64,000 bases of DNA from Pelagibacterium montanilacus (GTDB lineage Bacteria > Pseudomonadota > Alphaproteobacteria > Rhizobiales > Devosiaceae): contig NZ_RZMX01000014.1 of the NCBI RefSeq assembly GCF_003992665.1, positions 306,039 through 370,038 on the forward strand. Reading direction: 5' to 3'. The notes below the pieces were generated by a model. The model was not told the DNA's origin and searched no databases. It saw nothing but the letters and a program-made list of their open reading frames with translations. This document shows positions 19,655 through 28,284 of the stretch, piece after piece. The translations under genes were made by a program, and so were the position numbers. Position 1 is the first letter of the stretch, and each line of letters opens with the position of its first letter.

Positions 19655-21787
19655 TTAGAACAGGGTCGAAAGCGTCAGCTGGAACACCTGGGTTTCGTCC
19701 TGCTCTTCCTGATTGAGCACATGCGCGAAGTCACCCCGCAGCGGGCCGAGCGGCGATTCCCAGATCACCGATGCGCCGACCGAAGACTTCAGAGCATCTT
19801 GGATATCATCGACACCTTCGCCAGCGGCGTCGGGTGCGCCGTCGATCCAGCCGACATCACCCCAGACCGCGCCACGGATGCCCCAGCTATCGGGAATCAG
19901 AGGGATCGGGAAATCGACTTCAGCCGAAACGCCAGCATAGGCCATAACGCCAAGCGGATCGTCGGTGTCGCTCACCCGCGGGCCCATGCCGCCCTGGCGG
20001 AAGCCGCGGACGAGGTTGGGGCCGAGCAGGAAGGCTTCTGAAGGATGGATACCCTCACCACCGAGATCGTTGATGATGCCGCCGGTTGCCCGGACCGAAC
20101 CGATGATGCCCGCTTCTTCCCAGATCGGATGATAGTAGCGCGCACGGGCTTCGGTCTTGATGAAGTTATGGCTCAGGCCCGCATATTCCTGCGAGAAATT
20201 AGCCACAAGACCTTCGGTCGGACGCGTCTGGCTGTCCACGGTGCTGTAGTCGAGTGAGTAGCCGACAGTGAGCTTTGTGAGCGTGTCGTCCTCGATATCG
20301 GAGATGTAGTCCGGCGCAAACGGCGAGTCTTCGTCATAGAACCGGCGCTGCTCGAGCCCGACATGGGTGCTGAACCGTGTGTCGTTCGCGACCGGAACGC
20401 CGAACCGCAGACGACCGCCGATCGTATCGGTTCCGTAGGAGAACCGCTCGCCTTCCTGGACCACGCGACGATAGGCATCGACGCCGGCGGAAACGCGCAG
20501 GCCCATGAAGCGGGGCTCGGTGAAGCTGAAGTCGAAGGTCTGACCCACTTCCGACCGCCCCAGTGCCGCGCGCAGGAACTGGCCGCGACCAAGGAAGTTG
20601 CGCTCGGTCAGCGAGATCTCACCGAAGAAGCCGTCATTGGTGGAGTAACCGCCACCGATACCGTATTCGCCGGTGCTGCCCTCGACCACGGCCACGTTCA
20701 GAACGACCTGATCGGGCGCGCTGCCGGCCGCCGAGGTCACCTGAACCGATTCGAAGAAGCCGAGGCTCTCGATGCGGCTGCGGCCACGGGTGACGAGCGT
20801 GCGGTTGAACGGATCGCCCTCGGCGAAGTCGAACTCGCGACGGATCACGAAGTCACGCGTCTTGCTGTTGCCGGTGATGTTGATGCGCTCGACATAAACG
20901 CGCGCACCCTCGTCGACCAGATAGGTCACATTGAAGCGGCGGTTTGCGATGTCGCGGTCGATACGCGGGCGCACTTCGGCGAACGAATAGCCCTGTTCGG
21001 TTGCCCGGACCGCGAGTTCGGTCTGGGACGCCTCGAGATCGGAGATCGAGTATCGGCTGTTGGCCTGGGTCTCGATGCCGCCGCGCAGGGCGTTGGTGTC
21101 CAGACCAGGGATGCTGGTCTCGATCGCCACGTCGCCGAACGTGTACTGCTCGCCCTCTTCGATCGTGAAGTTGATAAAGTAGGCATTCCGCTCTGCGTCG
21201 AACTCGGCGACCGAGGACAGCACGCGTGCGTCGGGATAGCCCCGGTTGGCGTAATAGAGACGGATGCGCTCGCGGTCGACCGCAAGGCGATCCTCGTCAT
21301 AGAGGTCATCGCGGAACAGCCAGCTGAGCAGGTGCGACTCCTTGGTGACCAGAACTGACTTGAGCTGCATCGAGCTGATGGCGTTGTTGCCGGTGAAGTT
21401 GATCGCAGCGATGCCCGCGCGTTCACCTTCATTGACAACGAACACAACCCGGAGATTTCCATCCGTGGCCGTCTCGAGGCGGGTGGTGACGGAAACGTCG
21501 TTATAGCCGGCCTGATCGTAAGCGATCTGGATGGCCTGAACGTCGCCCTGGATGCCGGCCTCAGAATAGACACGACGGTTGGCGACATCGACCATGGAGG
21601 TCAGTTCGGCATCGGAGAATCGACTGTTACCCTCGAATCGCACCCCCGAAACCTGGGAGGTACCGGCCTGCTGGGCGAGCGCCTCGGCGGAACCGAACAG
21701 CCAGGCTGGCGTTCCCGCTACGGGCGCAGCTGCGGCCATGAGAAGGGCGAGTGATGCGCTTTGCAAAAGCTTGGCGTTTTTCAACAT
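19655..21787 (-). CDS. bamA: Outer membrane protein assembly factor BamA (four-POTRA form)
   Basis: Omp85 insertase that folds beta-barrel proteins into the outer membrane. The start at MLKNAKLLQSASLALLMAAA gives a signal peptide ending near EALAQQ and 710 residues in all. POTRA domains follow directly: VSGVRFEGNSRFSD, then IAAINFTGNNAIS, FGDVAIETSIPG and VERINITGNSKTRD, and then the 16-strand barrel. By alignment from memory the first matches POTRA2 of the usual five-domain rhizobial protein, so POTRA1 seems absent and the length (about 770 is usual) agrees. Upstream codons in frame do not look like a POTRA. Confidence 0.95.
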   Translation of the reverse strand: MLKNAKLLQSASLALLMAAAAPVAGTPAWLFGSAEALAQQAGTSQVSGVRFEGNSRFSDAELTSMVDVANRRVYSEAGIQGDVQAIQIAYDQAGYNDVSVTTRLETATDGNLRVVFVVNEGERAGIAAINFTGNNAISSMQLKSVLVTKESHLLSWLFRDDLYDEDRLAVDRERIRLYYANRGYPDARVLSSVAEFDAERNAYFINFTIEEGEQYTFGDVAIETSIPGLDTNALRGGIETQANSRYSISDLEASQTELAVRATEQGYSFAEVRPRIDRDIANRRFNVTYLVDEGARVYVERINITGNSKTRDFVIRREFDFAEGDPFNRTLVTRGRSRIESLGFFESVQVTSAAGSAPDQVVLNVAVVEGSTGEYGIGGGYSTNDGFFGEISLTERNFLGRGQFLRAALGRSEVGQTFDFSFTEPRFMGLRVSAGVDAYRRVVQEGERFSYGTDTIGGRLRFGVPVANDTRFSTHVGLEQRRFYDEDSPFAPDYISDIEDDTLTKLTVGYSLDYSTVDSQTRPTEGLVANFSQEYAGLSHNFIKTEARARYYHPIWEEAGIIGSVRATGGIINDLGGEGIHPSEAFLLGPNLVRGFRQGGMGPRVSDTDDPLGVMAYAGVSAEVDFPIPLIPDSWGIRGAVWGDVGWIDGAPDAAGEGVDDIQDALKSSVGASVIWESPLGPLRGDFAHVLNQEEQDETQVFQLTLSTLF

Positions 21788-21973
21788 GTTGTTCGTGCTT
21801 GCCTTGTGAGACTTGCCTGCAATCAGAGAGTTGCGCCGGGAATCGCACAGGTGCACGGATTCCCCCAAAGCTCCGTTATCCCGTTGTAACGCTTTTTCAT
21901 TCGAGGGCAAGGCGCATCCCCTTCTCGCTTCCCAAAAGTTCGGCCGGTCATGTATTCGTGCAACACACATGCC

Positions 21974-23062
21974 TCAGATGAGGTCGTTGACGATGGTGAA
22001 CACCATGAGCGTGCACACCAGTGCGAACCCGATCCTGAACCCGATCTCCTGTACCCTCCGGCTCAAAGGCCGTCCTCGGACGGCTTCGGCCAGATAGTAC
22101 ATGAGGTGTCCACCATCGAGCATCGGCACTGGCAGCAGGTTAATTATGCCGATGTTTAGCGATAATAGTGCGGTTAGGTTAACCAACGCCAAAAAGCCGA
22201 GGGTGGCCACTTCACCCGAAACCTGGGCCATCCCCACAGGGCCGGCAATCTGATTGAGGTCGCCCCGTCCTACGAACAGATCCGCAAAGAACGCGACGGT
22301 GCGATCCACGATGAACCAGATTTCTTCAAACGTCATGGAGACCGCTTCGAGCGGCCCCGGGTGATAGAGCACCACGTCGCCTTCAGCCACATTCCGCGCG
22401 ACCCCGATAGTGCCGATCACCAGTTCACGTCCGAATCGGGTCTGAGTGGTATCGCCCTGCGGCACCACGCCGATCTCAACACGCTCCCCTGCCCGTTCGA
22501 CCGACACGGTGACGGGACGGTCGGGCGAGGTGGCGATGAGGCGCTGGAAGTCGGAAAACCCGATGACGCGGAACCCGTCAACGGACAGAACGCGATCTTG
22601 GGGCGCAAAGCCTGCCGCTTCGGCGACCGAGCCGGGAACCACCTCCCCGATCACGGGATCGAGGGTCGGCCGGCCATAGCCGAGGAGCATGGCGTAAAGG
22701 ACGAGGAAGGTGAAAATCAGATTGGCTGCGGGCCCTGCAACCACCACGGCCATGCGCTGCCAGACCGATTTGTTTGCAAAAAGCGTGCGCGCCTCTTGCT
22801 CATCCATTCCGTCGGCGGCATGGGGATCGGGCATGCTCGCCGCGTTCATGTCCCCGGTGAACTTGACGTATCCGCCCAGGGGAATCGCAGCCAGTCTCCA
22901 GCGTGTGCCGCGCCTGTCGGTCCAGCCGAGTAATTCGGGACCGAACCCGATCGAGAAGGCGTCGATGGCAACCCCGTTCCACCGGGCCACGAGGTAGTGG
23001 CCAATCTCGTGGATGAACACGATGACGGTGATGACGGCGAGAAACGGAATGATGTAGTTCAA
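21974..23062 (-). CDS. rseP: Site-2 RIP metalloprotease RseP
   Basis: Inner-membrane zinc protease that cleaves anti-sigma factors and leftover signal peptides within the membrane. The 362 residues show the zinc motif HEIGH in the first helix, one PDZ domain (PGSVAEAAGFAPQDRVLSVDG) and the second-site LPVPMLDGGHLMYY. The only ordinary start is TTG at 23062, without a clear ribosome site. An ATC at 23083, preceded by GAGG at good spacing, would add seven residues. Neighbours are cdsA upstream and bamA downstream; dxr, often found here in other bacteria, is absent. Confidence 0.93.
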   Translation of the reverse strand: MNYIIPFLAVITVIVFIHEIGHYLVARWNGVAIDAFSIGFGPELLGWTDRRGTRWRLAAIPLGGYVKFTGDMNAASMPDPHAADGMDEQEARTLFANKSVWQRMAVVVAGPAANLIFTFLVLYAMLLGYGRPTLDPVIGEVVPGSVAEAAGFAPQDRVLSVDGFRVIGFSDFQRLIATSPDRPVTVSVERAGERVEIGVVPQGDTTQTRFGRELVIGTIGVARNVAEGDVVLYHPGPLEAVSMTFEEIWFIVDRTVAFFADLFVGRGDLNQIAGPVGMAQVSGEVATLGFLALVNLTALLSLNIGIINLLPVPMLDGGHLMYYLAEAVRGRPLSRRVQEIGFRIGFALVCTLMVFTIVNDLI

Positions 23063-23145
23063 AAAGAACGGAAGGGTATCGATGGGTGGGCCTCACGGCT
23101 GGACGGGGATTCGACGTGCACAATGCCACGGGCGCGAGCCATCCG

Positions 23146-24021
23146 CTACCAGAACAATATGCCCTGCGGCACCGCGCCCAGCCCCCGGTGCGCCAGCCCT
23201 ATGGTCCAGAGAACCAGGGCCGCCATGGTGAGGCTGTCGATTCGATCCATGATGCCGCCATGACCGGGAATCGCCGCGCCGCTGTCCTTGATTGCGAACC
23301 TGCGCTTGACCGCGCTTTCCGCGAGATCGCCGCCCTGCGCCGAAATGGACACCAGGACCGCGATGAGCAATCCGATCACGAACGGAGACGGGGTGCCCAG
23401 GAACCACCCGGCTGCATTCCAGACCAGCAGGCCAGCAGCCGTGCCGAACACCAGCCCGCCGGCGGCGCCAGACCAGGTCTTGGACGGCGAGACTTCCGGG
23501 GAAAGCTTGGTGCCGCCAAAGATCCTGCCCACGAAATAGGCCCCGATATCGGTCATCCAGGTGATCGAGAGCAGGAACACGCCCGCCCATATGCCCACGG
23601 CCGAGCTGCCCCTGATGGCGAGGAACGCGATGGTCGCCAGGCCGAAATAGATCATGCCCACCAGCCGCCAGCCCCGGTTCCGTCCCGGCAGAGCGATCCC
23701 GATGACCACGGCTATGCACAGCAGTGCTGCGCTCGCCCATGCCCCGTTCATCGGATAGGCGATTGCGGCGATGGCCAGAAGGCCCATGACCAGCACCGCG
23801 GGAAAGGCCTGCTCCCGGCCCACGATCATGGTCTCCCATTCGCGGTAAGCGCCGGCGATCACGAGGGCGACCATCAGCGCGAACGGTACCCAGCCGGCGA
23901 CGAGCGCGATGGCCGTCAATGGGATCAGTACGATCGCCGAGAGCAGTCGCGGAAGAAGATCGGGTCCGAACGGCCAGACGATCGAACGCTTTTTGCCTGC
24001 AGTAGGCTCCTTCGGGCCCAT
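23146..24021 (-). CDS. cdsA: Phosphatidate cytidylyltransferase
   Basis: Makes CDP-diacylglycerol, precursor of all membrane phospholipids. The protein is 291 residues when started at MGPKEPTAGKKRSIVW, 2 nt after the uppS stop. It is a multi-pass membrane protein with the signature region TDIGAYFVGRIFGGTK followed by SPSKTWSGAAGG. Confidence 0.96.
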   Translation of the reverse strand: MGPKEPTAGKKRSIVWPFGPDLLPRLLSAIVLIPLTAIALVAGWVPFALMVALVIAGAYREWETMIVGREQAFPAVLVMGLLAIAAIAYPMNGAWASAALLCIAVVIGIALPGRNRGWRLVGMIYFGLATIAFLAIRGSSAVGIWAGVFLLSITWMTDIGAYFVGRIFGGTKLSPEVSPSKTWSGAAGGLVFGTAAGLLVWNAAGWFLGTPSPFVIGLLIAVLVSISAQGGDLAESAVKRRFAIKDSGAAIPGHGGIMDRIDSLTMAALVLWTIGLAHRGLGAVPQGILFW

Positions 24022-24023
24022 AC

Positions 24024-24776
24024 TCACGAAGCGATCCCGCCAAAGCGCCTGTCGCGTTCCGAATAGGTCCGCAGGACCTTGAGGAACACGGCTTCGTCGA
24101 AATCGGGCCATGCCTCTTCAACGAACACCAGTTCGGCATAGGCTGATTGCCACAAAAGAAAGTTCGACAGCCTCATCTCGCCGCTGGTGCGGACAATAAG
24201 GTCGGGGTCGGGAAGACCGTGGGTGTAGATGTGGCCGTCGAGCAAGGCCTCGTCGATTTCGTCGGGCGAAATCTCGCCGGTCGCGACCTTGCCTGCGATC
24301 TGCCTGACGGCGGAGACGATCTCGGCCTTGGCCCCGTAATTGAACGCCACCACGAGGTCGAGCCCCGTATTGGCCGCCGACTTGGCTTCGACCTCTTCGA
24401 TGATGGCGCGCAGCCCCGACTCAAGACCGGCCCGTTCGCCGATGATACGGATGCGGACATTGGCCGCCACGAGACGATTGAGGTCGGAGGAAACGAACCG
24501 GCGCAGCAGACCAAAGATGAAGTTGATCTCATCGGGAGGACGACGCCAGTTCTCGGAGCTGAAGCTGAACAGGGTCAGGCAGCGGACCTTGTAGGAGATG
24601 CACAACTCCACGATCCGGCGCACGGCTTGTACGCCGGCCCTGTGGCCTTCGGATCGCCTCAGGCCCCGGGCATTCGCCCACCGACCGTTGCCGTCCATGA
24701 TCACACCGATGTGGTCGGGGATCTTCAGGGCCTGACGCTCCGGCTGGAGGGAAGCGATCGCCGGGTTGGTGGACAT
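24024..24776 (-). CDS. uppS: Undecaprenyl diphosphate synthase
   Basis: cis-prenyltransferase that builds the C55 lipid carrier for peptidoglycan and polysaccharide. The 250 residues carry the catalytic Asp in GVIMDGNGRWA, then RSEGHRAGVQAVRR, TLFSFSSENWRRP and the C-terminal RTSGEMRLSNFLLWQ. It sits between frr and cdsA. Confidence 0.98.
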   Translation of the reverse strand: MSTNPAIASLQPERQALKIPDHIGVIMDGNGRWANARGLRRSEGHRAGVQAVRRIVELCISYKVRCLTLFSFSSENWRRPPDEINFIFGLLRRFVSSDLNRLVAANVRIRIIGERAGLESGLRAIIEEVEAKSAANTGLDLVVAFNYGAKAEIVSAVRQIAGKVATGEISPDEIDEALLDGHIYTHGLPDPDLIVRTSGEMRLSNFLLWQSAYAELVFVEEAWPDFDEAVFLKVLRTYSERDRRFGGIAS

Positions 24777-24803
24777 GGTGCCTCTCGGACCGGTCGAGAC
24801 GAG

Positions 24804-25364
24804 CTAGACCTGCATGATTTCCTGTTCTTTGGTCGCAACCAGTGTATCGACGTCGGCGATGAAATCGTCCGTTGCCTTCTGCACCCTGTCGGTGTTGGTG
24901 CGGGCGTCGTCCTGGCTCATGTCGCCGTCTTTCTCGAGCTTGCGCAACAGCTCGATCCCGTCACGCCGGATATGCCGGATAGCGACGCGCGCCTGCTCGG
25001 CATACTGATGGGCGACCTTGGAGAGTTCGCGCCGGCGCTCTTCGTTCAATTCAGGCAGCGGCACGCGGATCAGCGCACCCTCGGCGATCGGGTTCAGTCC
25101 GAGACCGGATTCGCGGATGGCGCGGTCGACGGCAGCCGCCATGGACCGGTCCCATACCTGTACGCTGAGCATGCGGGATTCGGGCACCGACACGGTCGCC
25201 ACCTGGTTGAGCGGGGTCGGGCTGCCATAGGCATCCACGGTGATCGGATCGAGTAGGCTCGCGCTGGCACGGCCCGTGCGCAGGCCCGCCAGATCGCTCT
25301 TGAGCGAGTCGACACTCTTGCTCATGCGCGCCCGCAGTTTTTCGAGCGAGAACTCTTCGGTCAT
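24804..25364 (-). CDS. frr: Ribosome recycling factor
   Basis: Splits post-termination ribosomes together with EF-G. The protein is 186 residues from [14 protein letters not shown]; the core [14 protein letters not shown] and [14 protein letters not shown] are typical. It lies 122 nt after pyrH, with repeat copy C in between, and just before uppS. Confidence 0.98.
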   Translation of the reverse strand: MTEEFSLEKLRARMSKSVDSLKSDLAGLRTGRASASLLDPITVDAYGSPTPLNQVATVSVPESRMLSVQVWDRSMAAAVDRAIRESGLGLNPIAEGALIRVPLPELNEERRRELSKVAHQYAEQARVAIRHIRRDGIELLRKLEKDGDMSQDDARTNTDRVQKATDDFIADVDTLVATKEQEIMQV

Positions 25365-25384
25365 GTGGGGCTCCCCATTCTGTT

Positions 25385-25481
25385 TTGAGAACTCCGGCCT
25401 GTATGGTTTCAGAACGGAAACTCTAAGTCTTTGTTTTGGCGCGCTTCCGAACCGGAAAACTGGTTCCAGCAGAAGCGCTCC
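25385..25481. repeat. Dispersed intergenic repeat, copy C (diverged)
   Basis: Between pyrH and frr. It keeps ACTCTAAGTCTTTG and GCTTCCGAACCGGAAAA of the family, but the leading palindrome is decayed. Unlike copies A, B and D it contains no gene stop codon. Confidence 0.65.
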
Positions 25482-25486
25482 GGCCG

Positions 25487-26203
25487 TCAACCGACGCGCG
25501 TGCTCGGCGTGCGCCCGTCGAGCACGCCGACAAGACCATCCCTGGTTGTCAGCGCATAGACAATTATCGGCAAGCGATTGTCACGGGCAAGGGCAAACGC
25601 TGCCGTATCCATGACCCGCAGGTCGCGCGCGATCACCTCTTCGTGGCTGATCGTTTCAAAGCGCGTGGCTTGGGGATCCTTTTCGGGGTCGGCGCTGTAG
25701 ACGCCGTCGACCTTGGTTCCCTTGAGCAGCACGTCGCAGCGCAGCTCGATGGCCTTGAGCGCCGCGGCGGTATCGGTGGTAAAGAACGGATTTCCGGTGC
25801 CGCCCGCGCATATCACGGTGGCGCCCGCTTCCAGTGCCGCAATGGCGGCGCGCTGGGTAAAGGTGTCGGCAATCGAGGGCATGGTCACCGACGAAAAGAC
25901 GTGCGGCCTTCCTCCGGCCTTGCGGATCGCATCGCCCAGTGCCAGCGAGTTGATCACCGTGCCGAGCATGCCCATGTGGTCGCCGATGACCCGGTCGCCG
26001 CCCTTGGCGGCCACGGCCATGCCCCGGAAGATGTTGCCACCTCCGATCACGACCGCCACCTGGATGCCCCGGCGGGTCACATCCACGATCTGCCGGGCTA
26101 TCGCATTGAGAAAATCGGGCTCGATGCCATATGACTGGTCTCCGGTGAGGGCTTCACCGGAGACCTTGAGCAATACGCGTGAATATGCGTCTTCGGACAT
26201 CAA
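25487..26203 (-). CDS. pyrH: UMP kinase
   Basis: Phosphorylates UMP to UDP; the bacterial hexameric amino-acid-kinase type. The 238 residues show [23 protein letters not shown] and [14 protein letters not shown]. It is in the usual place between tsf and frr. Confidence 0.98.
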   Translation of the reverse strand: MMSEDAYSRVLLKVSGEALTGDQSYGIEPDFLNAIARQIVDVTRRGIQVAVVIGGGNIFRGMAVAAKGGDRVIGDHMGMLGTVINSLALGDAIRKAGGRPHVFSSVTMPSIADTFTQRAAIAALEAGATVICAGGTGNPFFTTDTAAALKAIELRCDVLLKGTKVDGVYSADPEKDPQATRFETISHEEVIARDLRVMDTAAFALARDNRLPIIVYALTTRDGLVGVLDGRTPSTRVG

Positions 26204-26254
26204 TCCGTCCCAGCCTGCCAGAAATCTGCGGACCAGTGCCGCAAGAGGGGCACG

Positions 26255-27181
26255 TTATGCGGTGCCGGCGGCTGCGGCAACCTCGGCTGCGAAGTCCGAG
26301 GTCTCGCGCTCGATGCCTTCACCCAGCGCGTAACGGACAAAGCCGGTGATCTTGATGGGCGCGCCCGCGTCTTTCTCGGCGTTCTTTATTGCCTGCTCGA
26401 CGGTGTTCTCGCCGTCGATCACGAAGGTCTGCGCCAGAAGCGTGACTTCCTCGTAGAACTTGCGGATTCGACCCTCGACCATCTTCTCGACGATGTTGTC
26501 GGGCTTGCCCGATGCCTTGGCCTGCTCGATGAACACGGAGCGCTCACGCTCAACGGCCTCGGGGTCCACATCGTCGGACGACAGGGCCAGCGGGTTGGTC
26601 GCTGCGACGTGCATTGCGATCTGCTTGCCCAGGGCTTCGAGAACCGCCTTGTCACCGGTCGACTGCAGGCCCACGAGAATGCCGATGCGGCCGAGGCCTT
26701 CGGAGACCGCGGAGTGCACGTAGTGGCCGACCACGCCGTCCTCGACCTCGAGCACCGCGGCGCGACGCAGGGTCATGTTCTCGCCGATCTTGGCAATCGC
26801 TTCGGTCAACTCGCCGCTCAGCGACCGGCCGGTGCCGGGGAAGTCGGCATTTGCCAGCGCCTGGGCGTCGCCATTGACGTCGAGCGCCAGCTGCGCTGCG
26901 GTCTTGACGATGGTCTGGAACTGCTCGTTGCGGGCCACGAAGTCGGTCTCGGAGTTGATCTCGACCACGGCGGCGCGCTTGCCTTCGCTCGCCACGGCGA
27001 CCAGGCCTTCTGCGGCCACGCGGTCAGCCTTCTTGGCGGCCTTGGCAAGGCCCTTGGAGCGCAGCCAGTCGACTGCCGCTTCGATATCGCCGTCGGTCTC
27101 GGTCAGAGCCTTCTTGCAATCCATCATGCCAACCCCGGTCATCTCCCGGAGCTGCTTCACGTCCGCTGCACTAATCGCCAT
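26255..27181 (-). CDS. tsf: Translation elongation factor Ts
   Basis: Nucleotide exchange factor for EF-Tu. The 308 residues start with [20 protein letters not shown], the UBA-like domain that contacts EF-Tu, and include [18 protein letters not shown] and [14 protein letters not shown]. It lies 131 nt downstream of rpsB, as in most bacteria. Confidence 0.98.
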   Translation of the reverse strand: MAISAADVKQLREMTGVGMMDCKKALTETDGDIEAAVDWLRSKGLAKAAKKADRVAAEGLVAVASEGKRAAVVEINSETDFVARNEQFQTIVKTAAQLALDVNGDAQALANADFPGTGRSLSGELTEAIAKIGENMTLRRAAVLEVEDGVVGHYVHSAVSEGLGRIGILVGLQSTGDKAVLEALGKQIAMHVAATNPLALSSDDVDPEAVERERSVFIEQAKASGKPDNIVEKMVEGRIRKFYEEVTLLAQTFVIDGENTVEQAIKNAEKDAGAPIKITGFVRYALGEGIERETSDFAAEVAAAAGTA

Positions 27182-27312
27182 CTCGTCACCTCTTTAAGCC
27201 GATGCAGGCCCGGACGCTCTGCCTGTCGTCCGCCGCCTGCATGATTGATTTCTGCGTCGTTGCGGGCGCGGGCCGCGCTCCGCCACCGGAGCGCGATCCA
27301 CCCGGTCCGGGA

Positions 27313-28110
27313 TCAGGACTGCTGCGCTTCGGTCTGTGCGGGCGCGATGTCCTCGGCGGCCGCAAGCGCAGGCTCCTCGGGAACGTCCTGGGCGGCGCCC
27401 AGGTCGATACCCATGCCTGCCGACGAGCGCGAAATGCCGTCGATCGCTGCCTTGGAGATCAGCGAGCAGTAAAGCTCGAGGGCGCGGGCCGCATCGTCAT
27501 TGCCGGGGATGGCGTAGTCGACAACGTCGGGGTCACTGTTGGTGTCGACGATCGCGACGACCGGGATGCCGAGGCGACGCGCTTCCTTGATCGCATTGGC
27601 TTCCTTGTTGGTGTCGATCACGAACAGGAGGCTGGGGACGTTGCCCATGTCCTTGATGCCACCCAGATCGCGCTCGAGCCGATCCTGCTCGCGCTGGCGC
27701 TGAAGGCGCTCGCGCTTGGTCAGGCCGACGGCGCCCTCTTCCTGGAGCGCTTCGAGCTCGCGAAGGCGCGCGATCGAATGCGAAATCGTCTGCCAATTGG
27801 TCAGCATGCCGCCAAGCCAGCGCGAGTTCACGAAGTACTGGGCGCTCTGGCGCGCGGCCTCGGCCACGAGCGGAGCCGCCTGGCGCTTGGTGCCCACGAA
27901 CAGCACGCGACCGCCGTCTGCAACGGTGTCGCTGACGAGCTGGAGGGCGCGGTAGAGCGAGGGAACGGTCTGGCTCAGGTCGATGATGTGCACATCATTG
28001 CGAACGCCGAAGATGTAGCGTTCCATCTTGGGATTCCAGCGGTGCTTCTGGTGACCGAAGTGGACACCTGCTTCGAGAAGCTGGCGCATGGAAAAATCTG
28101 GCAGTGCCAT
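27313..28110 (-). CDS. rpsB: 30S ribosomal protein S2
   Basis: Small-subunit ribosomal protein bridging head and body. The protein is 265 residues from [20 protein letters not shown]; an upstream in-frame extension exists but the conserved start has the ribosome site GGAG. The C-terminal tail after about residue 225 is acidic and Ala-rich. A promoter lies about 120-150 nt upstream, leaving a leader of about 115 nt that could be an autoregulatory site. Confidence 0.98.
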   Translation of the reverse strand: MALPDFSMRQLLEAGVHFGHQKHRWNPKMERYIFGVRNDVHIIDLSQTVPSLYRALQLVSDTVADGGRVLFVGTKRQAAPLVAEAARQSAQYFVNSRWLGGMLTNWQTISHSIARLRELEALQEEGAVGLTKRERLQRQREQDRLERDLGGIKDMGNVPSLLFVIDTNKEANAIKEARRLGIPVVAIVDTNSDPDVVDYAIPGNDDAARALELYCSLISKAAIDGISRSSAGMGIDLGAAQDVPEEPALAAAEDIAPAQTEAQQS

Positions 28111-28230
28111 TGTAATCGTCTCCTTGACCGGTTGTGCCTCTGCAGGGGGAAGCGAAACGGGCTTTCCCGTCACCGGATCGGCGTCGCGCAATCGCGAAAC
28201 CGGCCCCTGCATGTGGATTTGACGCTGTGC

Positions 28231-28259
28231 GCTATAGCCCAGGGAAGCAGGCTTGGCAA
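28231..28259 (-). promoter_or_regulatory. Predicted sigma-70 promoter of rpsB-tsf
   Basis: On the minus strand TTGCCA and TATAGC are separated by exactly 17 nt. This is the best housekeeping promoter match seen in the window and is well placed for rpsB. A small hairpin (ACGGG-CTTT-CCCGT, 28157-28170) lies in the leader. Confidence 0.65.
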
Positions 28260-28284
28260 GCTGCATCGGCCTGCCTGGAGACGG

